Below are positions 16,995 through 23,842 of a DNA stretch of 37,037 bases, piece after piece. Each line of letters starts with the position of its first letter. The stretch's first letter is position 1. The translations under genes were made by a program, and so were the position numbers. Source of the stretch: an uncultured Collinsella sp. (GTDB taxonomy: Bacteria > Actinomycetota > Coriobacteriia > Coriobacteriales > Coriobacteriaceae). Below the pieces are notes generated by a model. It was not told the origin of the DNA, searched no databases, and saw nothing but the letters and a program-made list of their open reading frames with translations. The stretch is taken from NCBI GenBank assembly GCA_959596505.1, contig CAUFWM010000011.1, positions 1-37,037 of the forward strand. Reading direction: 5' to 3'.

Positions 16995-18117
16995 CTATTC
17001 CGCGCCCTCCCGGCACATCGTGCCGAGGGCCCACAGCCACCTCACGAGCTCGGCCGCGGTGGCCGCGTTCGCCTTCGCCTGCGGCATCCCGCGGGCGATC
17101 ATCTCCTCGCGGCGGCGCAGGAGCCTCTCGGACCCCTTCCTCCCGTGCATCCTTATCTCGAGGGGCACGCCGGAGCCCTTGGGCATCAGCTTCGGCTGGT
17201 GGCCGGCCTGGGCATAGCACCAGGACCCCTCGACAGCCAGCTTCCTGACGAGCGCGTTGCCGGCCCCGCTGATTCCGCCGAGGCGCACGGAGTCCGCGCT
17301 CGACCTCTGCTTCGGGGCGAGGCCGAAGTAGGACGTCACCTGCCTGCCGGAGCGGAACCTCGAGAAGTCGCCGACCTCGGACGCGAAGGCGGCGGCGAGC
17401 GCGAACCCGCACCCCTTGATCGACTGGAGCGCCTCGACCTCGGCCGAGAGGGGGCCCGCCGCGACGGCGGCCCTGTATTCGGCGAGGAGGGCCTCCCTCG
17501 TCTCGTCGGCCGCCTCGACCTCGTTCCTCAGCGCCGCAAGCGCCCGGATGCCGCCGTCGTCGGCGGGGTGTATGCCGTCGAGCCACCTGAGGAAGCCGTA
17601 CGTCCAGTACTTCCGGGGGGTTGCCGGCCGGCGTCGTGCCGCCGTAGACATAGCCGCGGCGGGCTAGGAACGCCAGGAGCCGCTGCTTCGCCGCCGCGAG
17701 CCTCGCGGTCGCCGCGTCGTGGGCCCCGGCGAGGTCCCTGAGCCCCTCGATCTCGGGGGACGGCACCCATACCGGGGTGACGTCGTGCGACAGTATCGCC
17801 TTGGCCATCCTGGCCGCGTCGTTGCGGTCGTTCTTGGACGAGAGGTCTGCCGACGACCTCGGGACCCTGGAGACGGCCGCGACGACGCAGTCGACGCCGA
17901 GCCCGGAGAGCTCCCTCTGCGGGGCGAAGCCGAGGTAGCCGCTCTCGTAGGCGGCGAGCGACGGGCCGGGGAAGCCCGACATCCACTCCGCGACCTCGCC
18001 CCAGGGGTTGCCGCGGAACCTCCTCGTCACGGCCTCGCCCGTCTCCGCGTCGAGCGCGCAGACGGTGGTGGACCTGAGGTGTACGTCCATTCCGAAGGCG
18101 GTAGAATATCTAGGCAC
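16995..18117 (-). pseudogene. IS110/IS1111-family DEDD transposase, frameshifted
   Basis: The N-terminal part (GTG at 18117 to about 17620) has the RuvC-like DEDD domain: TAFGMDVHLRSTTVCALD, YESGYLGF and SKNDRNDAARMAKAI. The C-terminal part (about 17615 to 16995) is in another frame and has the Transposase_20 domain: SIKGCGFALAAAFASEVGDF, FRSGRQVTSYFGLAPKQRSS and GNALVRKLA. The break falls in a run of six C on the coding strand (17615-17620). The span is 1123 bases, one more than a multiple of three, so removing one base restores a 373-residue protein of normal family length. GGGAGG precedes the GTG. A decayed copy or a homopolymer sequencing error are the likely explanations; programmed frameshifting is not usual in this family. 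Confidence 0.85.
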
Positions 18118-18241
18118 GGGAGCCTCCCAACCTCGTTGCGGCGCGGCTGCGCCTCTGGCACTTCAACAACATTGTCGCAGCCCCGACCCGCGGTCACGAG
18201 CGGGGGCTCCTGTCGTTTCCGTGCCCCTGGATTGGGTCATA

Positions 18242-18437
18242 GTGTCTGTTTTTGCCTGGTCATCAGCGACCACATTTTTGTTGCAAACTTGTCTTTCAAG
18301 GCACCTTGCTCGCGCTGACGGGTTCTCGCTGTTGGTGACGGCATCATTGGCGTTTCCGTTCTTGTTGGCGAGGGCAACGGTGCTGTCTTTGCCGTATTAT
18401 TGAGGCTGTTTGTTGCTTTGCTTGTGTTTGAGGGGCT
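18242..18437. other. Spacer between insertion sequence and yigZ-like gene
   Basis: About 196 bases, T-rich on the plus strand. It contains no gene, and I see no clear promoter or strong hairpin apart from GAGGGG before the next start. Confidence 0.4.
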
Positions 18438-19076
18438 TTGTTGGACAGCTATTTTACTCTGCAATCGAATATTGAGGCTTCGGGCGAGTTTGTGGACCGC
18501 AAGAGCCGGTTTATTGCCCAGCTGGTGCATATTGAGTCCGAGGACGAGGCGAATGCCTTTATCGAGATGGTTCGCAAGCGTCATTACGACGCTCGACACA
18601 ATGTTCCCGCGTGGATTTTGGTCGATGGGCGTGAGCGCCAGAGCGATGATGGTGAGCCGAGCCGTACGAGCGGCATGCCGACGCTCGAGGTGCTGCGCGG
18701 AGCGGGGCTCAAAAATGTTTGCTGCGTAGTGACGCGCTATTTTGGTGGTACGTTGTTGGGACCTGGTGGCTTGGTACGCGCCTATACCGCGGCGACGCAG
18801 ACGGCGGTGGCTGCGGCTCAGGAAGCCGGGCAGATCGTTGAGATGACGAGCGTCGTGCCGGTTGATGTGCGTGTGGCCTATCCACAGTATGAGCAAGTGC
18901 TTCGTTTGGCCCAGGATTCGGATGCCAAGGTTTCGGATACCGATTACGCGGATGCCGTGACGATTCATTTGGTGTTTAAGGCGGGGGAGCAGGAGCCGTT
19001 TTGCGTTAAGATGTGCGAGCTTATGGCGGGGCGTGAGGAGATTGAGGTCGGCGCTCCCGAATTTGCCGAGTTCTAA
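18438..19076 (+). CDS. YigZ/IMPACT family protein
   Basis: The 212-residue product has the UPF0029 N-terminal domain with EFVDRKSRFIAQL, ARHNVPAWIL, SDDGEPSRTSGMPTLEVLRG and VTRYFGGTLLGPGGLVRAYTAA, which are highly conserved in YigZ and IMPACT proteins, followed by a smaller C-terminal ferredoxin-like domain (about 140-212). The bacterial role is not well defined; the eukaryotic IMPACT protein modulates Gcn2. The start is a TTG: two adjacent TTG codons exist at 18438 and 18441, and GAGGGG at 18430-18435 is better spaced from the second. A terminator at 19079-19130 follows. Confidence 0.9.
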   Translation: MLDSYFTLQSNIEASGEFVDRKSRFIAQLVHIESEDEANAFIEMVRKRHYDARHNVPAWILVDGRERQSDDGEPSRTSGMPTLEVLRGAGLKNVCCVVTRYFGGTLLGPGGLVRAYTAATQTAVAAAQEAGQIVEMTSVVPVDVRVAYPQYEQVLRLAQDSDAKVSDTDYADAVTIHLVFKAGEQEPFCVKMCELMAGREEIEVGAPEFAEF

Positions 19077-19078
19077 CG

Positions 19079-19130
19079 ACGACGGCCGGCGTGCTTTTGG
19101 ATGAATCCCAAGCGCGCCGGCCGTCGTTTT
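19079..19130. terminator. Bidirectional terminator
   Basis: ACGACGGCCGGCG (19079-19091) pairs exactly with CGCCGGCCGTCGT (19115-19127); TTTT follows on the plus strand. It separates the convergent YigZ-like and C_GCAxxG_C_C genes and can serve the first clearly and the second weakly. Confidence 0.8.
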
Positions 19131-19143
19131 ATGTTGTCGCCGT

Positions 19144-19590
19144 TTACTCGGCGAGCTGCTTTAGCACATCGCAGGCGATGTCGACGGCGTCGTCGATGCA
19201 GCCGGGGCAGCTGCGGAGCGGACCCTGGTCCGATCCGACGCCTTTGAGCGTGCCGCAGACGGTCGTGGTGTTCTTCTCGCCAAAGCGCTTGGCAATCTCG
19301 CGCGACAGCTTGTAGGTCTGGCCCTTGGTCTTGGGGTTCTCCATACCGTCGCTCATCACAAAGCCCATGATGGCCACGGCGCCCGAGATGGCGCCGCAGG
19401 TCTCGGTCATGCCGCCCATGCCGGCGCCAAAGCCCTCGGTGAGGGTAAAGGCGATCTGGGGGTCGAGCCCCACAGCGGGCGCGAGCGTGCAAGCGACAGC
19501 CTGGGCGCAGTTAAAGCCGCGGGCGTGGTACTCGGCAGCCTGAGCCTGGCAGGCGGCAGTGTTGAGCTGGGTGGTATCGATCTGCTTCAT
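19144..19590 (-). CDS. C_GCAxxG_C_C family (putative redox) protein
   Basis: The 148-residue product has the spaced cysteine and glycine pattern of this family: HARGFNCAQAVACTLAP, GFGAGMGGMTETCGAISGAV and LRSCPGCIDDAV. Members are small, mostly anaerobe proteins thought to bind a metal cluster or act in redox chemistry; no precise function is known. I placed the start at the ATG at 19590 because AAGGAGA lies six bases upstream; in-frame starts at 19608 and 19737 are less supported. A 10-bp dyad at 19706-19736 lies in the divergent space shared with metY. Confidence 0.88.
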   Translation of the reverse strand: MKQIDTTQLNTAACQAQAAEYHARGFNCAQAVACTLAPAVGLDPQIAFTLTEGFGAGMGGMTETCGAISGAVAIMGFVMSDGMENPKTKGQTYKLSREIAKRFGEKNTTTVCGTLKGVGSDQGPLRSCPGCIDDAVDIACDVLKQLAE

Positions 19591-19705
19591 CGTTGTCTCC
19601 TTGTTCATGGTGTACCCGCCTATGGTACCCTTGCCGGCGCATTCGCTTATCGAGACCGCAGTGCATATCTCATTGTTTTTCGCCATCGAACACTTTCTTA
19701 AGATT

Positions 19706-19736
19706 TGGGACAAATAAACCTGATTAATTTGTCCCA
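19706..19736. promoter_or_regulatory. Operator-like dyad between C_GCAxxG_C_C gene and metY
   Basis: TGGGACAAAT (19706-19715) and ATTTGTCCCA (19727-19736) are exact reverse complements with an 11-base AT-rich spacer. This fits two half-sites about two helical turns apart for a dimeric regulator. It lies about 20 bases upstream of the metY -35 candidate. Confidence 0.5.
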
Positions 19737-19756
19737 TAACCTATCGGCGGGATGGG

Positions 19757-19785
19757 TTGAGAGGGGTGCGGGGTAGCGGTATCGT
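19757..19785 (+). promoter_or_regulatory. metY: metY promoter candidate
   Basis: TTGAGA (19757-19762), 17 bases, TATCGT (19780-19785). The leader would be only about 33 bases, too short for a SAM riboswitch. Confidence 0.5.
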
Positions 19786-19824
19786 GAACCGAATAAAAAC
19801 AAAACCCAAGTAAGGGAGTTGGAT

Positions 19825-21108
19825 ATGAGCGAGCAGACCATCGGTACTACATGTGTTCAGGGCGGCTATCACCCGGGCGACGCGGAGCCGCGCCAGGTGC
19901 CCATCTACCAGTCCACCACGTGGAAGTACGACACGTCCGAGCACATGGGCAAGCTGTTTGACCTGGAGGAGTCTGGTTACTTCTACAGCCGTCTGCAGAA
20001 TCCCACGTGCGATCTGGTTGCCGCCAAGATCTGCGAGATGGAGGGCGGCACCGCTGCGATGCTCACGAGTTCGGGCATGGCCGCGAACTTCCTCGCGATC
20101 TTTAACGTGGCCGGTGCCGGTGATCACGTGGTCGCGAGCTCTGCTATCTACGGCGGTACGTATAACCTGCTCGCCCACACCATGGGCCGCATGGGCGTGG
20201 CTTGCACGTTTGTCGCCCCCGACTGCACCGATGAGGAGCTGGAGGCAGCCTTTGAGCCCAATACCAAGCTCGTCTTTGGCGAGACGATTGCCAACCCCGC
20301 CCTTGCCGTGCTCGATATTGAGCGCTTTGCCAAGGCCGCGCATGACCACGGCGTGCCGCTGATGGTCGACAACACCTTCCCGACGCCCGTGATGTGCCGT
20401 CCCTTTGAGTGGGGCGCCGACATCGTCACGCACTCTACCACCAAGTACATGGATGGGCATGCGGCCTACCTGGGTGGCGTGATCGTCGACCACGGCCAGT
20501 TTGACTGGATGGCCCATGCAGACAAGTTCCCGGGTCTCACCACGCCCGACGAGAGCTATCACGGCGTGACCTATGCCGAGAAGTTCGGTCGCGAGGGTGC
20601 CTTCATTACCAAGGCAACCGCTCAGCTCATGCGCGACCTCGGCCCCATGCAGAACCCGCAGGCGGCGTTTTTCCTGAATAGCTCGCTTGAGAGCCTGCAT
20701 GTGCGCATGCCGCGTCATTGTGAGAACGGCCTGGCCGTTGCCAAGTTCCTGCAGAGTCATCCCAAGGTGCGCTTTGTGAGCTATCCGGGCCTGGAGGGCG
20801 ATAAGTACTATGACCTGGCTCAGAAGTACATGCCCAACGGTACCTGCGGCGTCGTGAGCTTTGGCTTTAACGGTGGTCGCGCGGCGGCCGAGACCTTTAT
20901 GAAGAGCCTTAAACTCGCCCAGATCGCCACGCATGTGGCCGATGCTCGCACCTGCTGCCTGCATCCCGCTAACGCCACGCACCGTCAGATGAACGATGAG
21001 GAGCTCATCGCCTGCGGCATCTCCGCCGACATGGTGCGCCTGTCGTGCGGCCTCGAGGACACGGCCGATCTGATTGCCGACCTTGAGCAGGCGCTCGAGC
21101 AGTGCTAG
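19825..21108 (+). CDS. metY: O-acetylhomoserine sulfhydrylase
   Basis: The 427-residue product is a Cys/Met metabolism PLP enzyme: SGYFYSRLQNPTCDLVAAKI, TSSGMAANFLAIFN, VDNTFPTPVMCRPFEWGADI, the PLP-lysine block THSTTKYMDGHAAYLGG and the C-terminal RLSCGLEDTADLIADLEQAL. Its length and the N-terminal TTCVQGGYHPGDAEPRQVPIY fit MetY, which makes homocysteine from O-acetylhomoserine and sulfide; a cystathionine synthase or lyase is the alternative. AAGGGAG precedes the ATG at 19825. The MFS gene follows after a leader with alternative stems. Confidence 0.9.
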   Translation: MSEQTIGTTCVQGGYHPGDAEPRQVPIYQSTTWKYDTSEHMGKLFDLEESGYFYSRLQNPTCDLVAAKICEMEGGTAAMLTSSGMAANFLAIFNVAGAGDHVVASSAIYGGTYNLLAHTMGRMGVACTFVAPDCTDEELEAAFEPNTKLVFGETIANPALAVLDIERFAKAAHDHGVPLMVDNTFPTPVMCRPFEWGADIVTHSTTKYMDGHAAYLGGVIVDHGQFDWMAHADKFPGLTTPDESYHGVTYAEKFGREGAFITKATAQLMRDLGPMQNPQAAFFLNSSLESLHVRMPRHCENGLAVAKFLQSHPKVRFVSYPGLEGDKYYDLAQKYMPNGTCGVVSFGFNGGRAAAETFMKSLKLAQIATHVADARTCCLHPANATHRQMNDEELIACGISADMVRLSCGLEDTADLIADLEQALEQC

Positions 21109-21139
21109 GCTAGCTTCTCGTATGAAGCGACGGAGCCTC

Positions 21140-21223
21140 TTGGGGTTCCGGTGACATATAGTTCCGATTCCGTAGGCGGGACCCCAATCGCGACTGTTCG
21201 CAGGCGATTGGGGCCCCGTTTTT
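21140..21223 (+). promoter_or_regulatory. metY terminator / MFS leader with alternative stems
   Basis: Segment A, TTGGGGTTCC (21140-21149), can pair with segment B, GGGACCCCAA (21178-21187), over 10 positions with one wobble. Segment B extended to 21191 can instead pair with segment C, GCGATTGGGGCCCC (21204-21217), over 13 of 14 positions, followed by GTTTTT. B:C is a rho-independent terminator and A:B would prevent it. The simplest reading is the metY terminator; an attenuator controlling the MFS gene is possible. Confidence 0.6.
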
Positions 21224-21249
21224 GCGTTGCGCCACTCGAAAGGATGGAT

Positions 21250-22554
21250 ATGGAGAAAACCGCAGAGCAGCTGCGCCGCGAGCACATTGCCCTTGAGGGC
21301 GACACCCATGGCAAGAGCAAATGGGCGATTCTGTTTACCGTGCTCATCATGACGTTTATGTCGTGTCTGGATTCGACCGTCGTGACCGTGGCGTTGCCCG
21401 TGATGCAAAAGGAGCTGGGCGTGGGCCTCGACCACATCCAGCTGGTGAGCTCGGTGTACCTGCTTGCGACATGCGTGGCTATGCTGCCGTTTGGCCGCTT
21501 GGGCGACGTGCGCGGCAAGGTGGGCGTATTCCAGCTGGGCGTAATCGTTTTTACGGCCGGCTCGCTGCTTTGCGGCCTTTCGAGTTCGCTCGAAGTTCTT
21601 ATTCTGGCACGCATTGTGCAGGGCGTCGGCTGCGCAGCGGCCATGGCCAACAACATGGGTATCATCACCGAGTCGTTTCCGGCGCGCGAGCGCGGTCGTG
21701 CCATGGGTATTCTCGCGACCTTCGTGGCCCTCGGCATGATGTGTGGCCCCGTGCTGGGCGGCGTGCTGGTGGCAAGCTTTCCCTGGGAGAGCATCTTCCT
21801 CATCAACCTGCCCATTGGCGTCATCTCGTTTATCGTGGGGCTCTCCACGCTGCCGCATGTTAAGCCGGAGGCCGGCGAGCGCCCCATGTCCCTGATTGAG
21901 GCTGCTCGTCGCTGCTTTGCAAATTCGGCCTTCACCATCAACCTTGCTTGCATGCTCATCGTGTTCGTTGGTATTGGCGCATCCGAGTTTATCCTGCCGT
22001 TCTATTTTCAGGACGCTCACGGCTTTGGTTCCGACATCTCTGGACTACTCTTTTTGGCGCTGCCGATGGTGAATGCCTTTATCGGTCCGCTTTCGGGTAC
22101 GGTTTCGGACCGCGTTGGCTGCGAGGGCCCCACGGCGGTGGGCCTGGGCGTGTACGTGTGCGGTCTCTTTGCGGTAAGTACGCTCGACGAGCACTCTTCC
22201 ATCCCTGTGATCGTGTGCTGTGTCGCGTTTATGTCGTGCGGAACGTCGATTTTTCAGAGCCCCAATAACTCACTGTACATGGGCTCGGCTCCGCGCGAAG
22301 CGCTCGGCTTTGCTGGCAGCCTGGGTAGCCTGGCGCGCTATGCGGGTATGGCAGTGGGCATTACGGTGGCGTCGAATATCCTGTATGGGCAGATGAGCGT
22401 GGCGATGGGCGAGGCCGTGACCAGTTTTGTTGCAGGTCGTCCGGATGTGTTCCTGTTTGGTTTTCGTTCGGTGTTCTATGTGTTGATGGCCGTGGCAGCC
22501 GTGGGCTTTGTCCTCTCGATGGTTCGTTTGGTGAGGATGCGCGCCCGCCATTAG
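21250..22554 (+). CDS. MFS drug-exporter family transporter (EmrB/QacA-like)
   Basis: The 434-residue product is a major facilitator protein with about 12 or more hydrophobic segments. It has the DHA2-type block CLDSTVVTVALPVMQKELG in TM1, motif A (GRLGDVRGKVG) and motif C-like GPVLGGVLVASFPWESIFLINLPIG. The substrate is unknown; drug or metabolite efflux is the family role. At 434 residues it is shorter than typical 14-TM members. I chose the ATG at 21250 because GAAAGG lies six bases upstream; the ATG at 21244 is too close to it. It follows metY in the same direction behind a conditional-looking terminator. Confidence 0.88.
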   Translation: MEKTAEQLRREHIALEGDTHGKSKWAILFTVLIMTFMSCLDSTVVTVALPVMQKELGVGLDHIQLVSSVYLLATCVAMLPFGRLGDVRGKVGVFQLGVIVFTAGSLLCGLSSSLEVLILARIVQGVGCAAAMANNMGIITESFPARERGRAMGILATFVALGMMCGPVLGGVLVASFPWESIFLINLPIGVISFIVGLSTLPHVKPEAGERPMSLIEAARRCFANSAFTINLACMLIVFVGIGASEFILPFYFQDAHGFGSDISGLLFLALPMVNAFIGPLSGTVSDRVGCEGPTAVGLGVYVCGLFAVSTLDEHSSIPVIVCCVAFMSCGTSIFQSPNNSLYMGSAPREALGFAGSLGSLARYAGMAVGITVASNILYGQMSVAMGEAVTSFVAGRPDVFLFGFRSVFYVLMAVAAVGFVLSMVRLVRMRARH

Positions 22555-22651
22555 CGTGTTAGGAGGCTGCCTGCCACGTATTCGCGCCGTCTCAAAAAAA
22601 CTGGTTTGTGGTGCGATGCGGCTTGTGGGACGGGCGGGGGTCGGTCCGTGG

Positions 22652-22657
22652 TAGACT
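22652..22657 (+). promoter_or_regulatory. Possible xpt -10 box
   Basis: TAGACT lies 55 bases before the xpt start. No good -35 is seen. The leader lacks the conserved core of a purine riboswitch. Confidence 0.25.
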
Positions 22658-22712
22658 ATCGAACAACGTTTATTAATCGCGCGGTATCGTTGCCGCGAGA
22701 AGGGGTTGCGCC

Positions 22713-23291
22713 ATGCAGGAGCTTGAGGATCGTATTCGCCATGACGGCATCGTAAAGGCCGGTAACGTCCTTAAGGTTGATGCCTTCCTCAACCACCAAT
22801 GCGACGTTGAGCTGTTCGACCACATGGGCGCCGAGTGGGCCCGTCTGTTCAAGGATGTCGAGATCAACAAGATCCTGACGATCGAGGCTTCTGGCATTGG
22901 TATGGCTTGCATCGCGGCTCAGCATTTTGGCGGCGTGCCGGTGGTCTTTGCCAAGAAGGCACAGTCCATCAACCTCGACGGCGAGCAGTACGCCACGACC
23001 ATCTACTCCTTTACCAAGCAGAAGGAGTACCCGGTCATCGTTGGCAAGCGTTTCCTGTCTGAGGGCGACAAGGTTCTGATCATCGACGACTTCTTGGCCA
23101 ACGGCTGCGCGCTCGAGGGTCTTATCAAGATCTGCGAGGCTGCGGGTGCCGAGGTGTCCGGTATTGGCATTGCGGTGGAGAAGGGCTTCCAGGGCGGCGG
23201 CGATAAGCTCCGCGAGCGCGGCTTTCGCGTCGAGAGCCTGGCCCGTATCGCCGATATGGACTGCGAGACCGGCGAGATCACCTTCGCCTAA
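22713..23291 (+). CDS. xpt: Xanthine phosphoribosyltransferase
   Basis: The 192-residue product begins MQELEDRIRHDGIVKAGNVLKVDAFLNHQ, typical of Xpt, and has the PRPP-binding loop KVLIIDDFLANGCALEGL and the IEASGIGMACIAA block. It converts xanthine and PRPP into XMP for purine salvage. AAGGGG precedes the ATG at 22713. A palindromic terminator follows at 23321-23353, separating it from the RF-like gene. Confidence 0.94.
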   Translation: MQELEDRIRHDGIVKAGNVLKVDAFLNHQCDVELFDHMGAEWARLFKDVEINKILTIEASGIGMACIAAQHFGGVPVVFAKKAQSINLDGEQYATTIYSFTKQKEYPVIVGKRFLSEGDKVLIIDDFLANGCALEGLIKICEAAGAEVSGIGIAVEKGFQGGGDKLRERGFRVESLARIADMDCETGEITFA

Positions 23292-23320
23292 GCGCGCAAC
23301 ACAAGCGATTGGTATGCGAT

Positions 23321-23353
23321 GTGACAAAGGGACTGTCCCTTTGTCACATTTTT
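23321..23353 (+). terminator. xpt terminator, near-perfect palindrome
   Basis: GTGACAAAGGGAC (23321-23333) and GTCCCTTTGTCAC (23335-23347) are exact reverse complements around a single T, extended by one more base pair, and followed by TTTTTT. It is a strong terminator; the unusual symmetry is noted under findings. Confidence 0.8.
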
Positions 23354-23374
23354 TGTATGAGGGGAGGTGTTGAT

Positions 23375-23755
23375 ATGGATGAGAACAAGATGGGATGGCG
23401 CGAGTATGCGCGCTATGCCGAGATGTCGGCCGAGGAGTTGGCGCGCGATTGCGAGGTGCAGGTGTTTCGCGCGACGGGTCCGGGCGGGCAGGGCGTGAAC
23501 ACGACGGACTCGGCGGTGCGCATGAAGCATATCCCTTCGGGAATTACCGTGACGGCGCGCGAGAGCCGCAGTCAGTTCCAAAACCGTAGTAGCTGCCTGC
23601 GTAAGCTGCGCGCTGAGCTTGAGCGTCGCGGGCGTCCACCGCGCCGACGCGTAAAGACTAAGGTGCCTCTGCGCTCTCGCCAGCGGAGGCTCAATGACAA
23701 GCACTTCAACGCGATTAAAAAGGCCAACCGTCGCAAGCCGGGCAGGGAGGAATGA
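23375..23755 (+). CDS. Small RF-1 domain (GGQ) peptidyl-tRNA hydrolase-like protein
   Basis: The 126-residue product has FRATGPGGQGVNTTDSAVRM, the GGQ motif of class I release factors, then HIPSGITVTARESRSQFQNR and a long basic tail (RRRVKTKVPLRSRQRR). It lacks the codon-recognition domains of RF1 and RF2. Family members of this size (ArfB/YaeJ and related proteins) release peptides on stalled ribosomes, with the basic tail entering the mRNA channel. The GGQ surroundings resemble RF1/RF2 more than ArfB, so the exact subfamily is open. GAGGGGAGG precedes the ATG at 23375; an in-frame start at 23309 would run through the terminator. Confidence 0.85.
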   Translation: MDENKMGWREYARYAEMSAEELARDCEVQVFRATGPGGQGVNTTDSAVRMKHIPSGITVTARESRSQFQNRSSCLRKLRAELERRGRPPRRRVKTKVPLRSRQRRLNDKHFNAIKKANRRKPGREE

Positions 23756-23764
23756 TCTTCTCAA

Positions 23765-23835
23765 TAAGTTGCGGTGAAATAGGGACTGTTTTGCGGCTTT
23801 AGCTGTATAAACAGTCCCTATTTCACCGCAACTTA
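23765..23835. repeat. 27-bp perfect hairpin
   Basis: Arms 23765-23791 and 23809-23835 are exact 27-base reverse complements (left arm begins TAAGTTGCGGTGAAATAGGG) with a 17-base loop. It sits between convergent genes. Neither side has a clear T-run. The arm is related to the hairpin at 1416-1482. Confidence 0.75.
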
Positions 23836-23842
23836 GGGGTGG

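Larger units (their letters stand above)
16717..18241 (-). mobile_element. IS110/IS1111-family insertion sequence with 14-bp inverted repeats
   Basis: TATGACCCAATCCA at 16717-16730 and its exact reverse complement at 18228-18241 bound a 1525-base unit. It contains one minus-strand DEDD transposase (16995-18117), a 124-base upstream noncoding end and a 264-base downstream noncoding end. Inverted repeats near the ends together with a longer noncoding region after the transposase fit the IS1111 subgroup; the IS110 subgroup usually lacks such repeats. In this family the true ends may lie a few bases outside the repeats. Codon and base use is more GC-rich than in neighbouring genes, consistent with transfer. 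The copy is probably inactive without help because the transposase is frameshifted. Confidence 0.82.

Noticed and set aside
17600..17640. Programmed frameshift in the transposase
   Set aside because: IS110-family transposases are normally single-frame, and a +1 shift would be needed at a plain C run without a supporting signal; decay or sequencing error is simpler.
19740..19824. SAM riboswitch or T-box before metY
   Set aside because: The likely leader is only about 33 bases and has neither conserved core.
19741..22020. A 759-codon minus-strand open frame
   Set aside because: It is antisense to metY and the MFS gene, with the same shadow composition.
22555..22712. Purine riboswitch before xpt
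   Set aside because: The conserved junction and loop sequences are not present and no terminator hairpin precedes the start.
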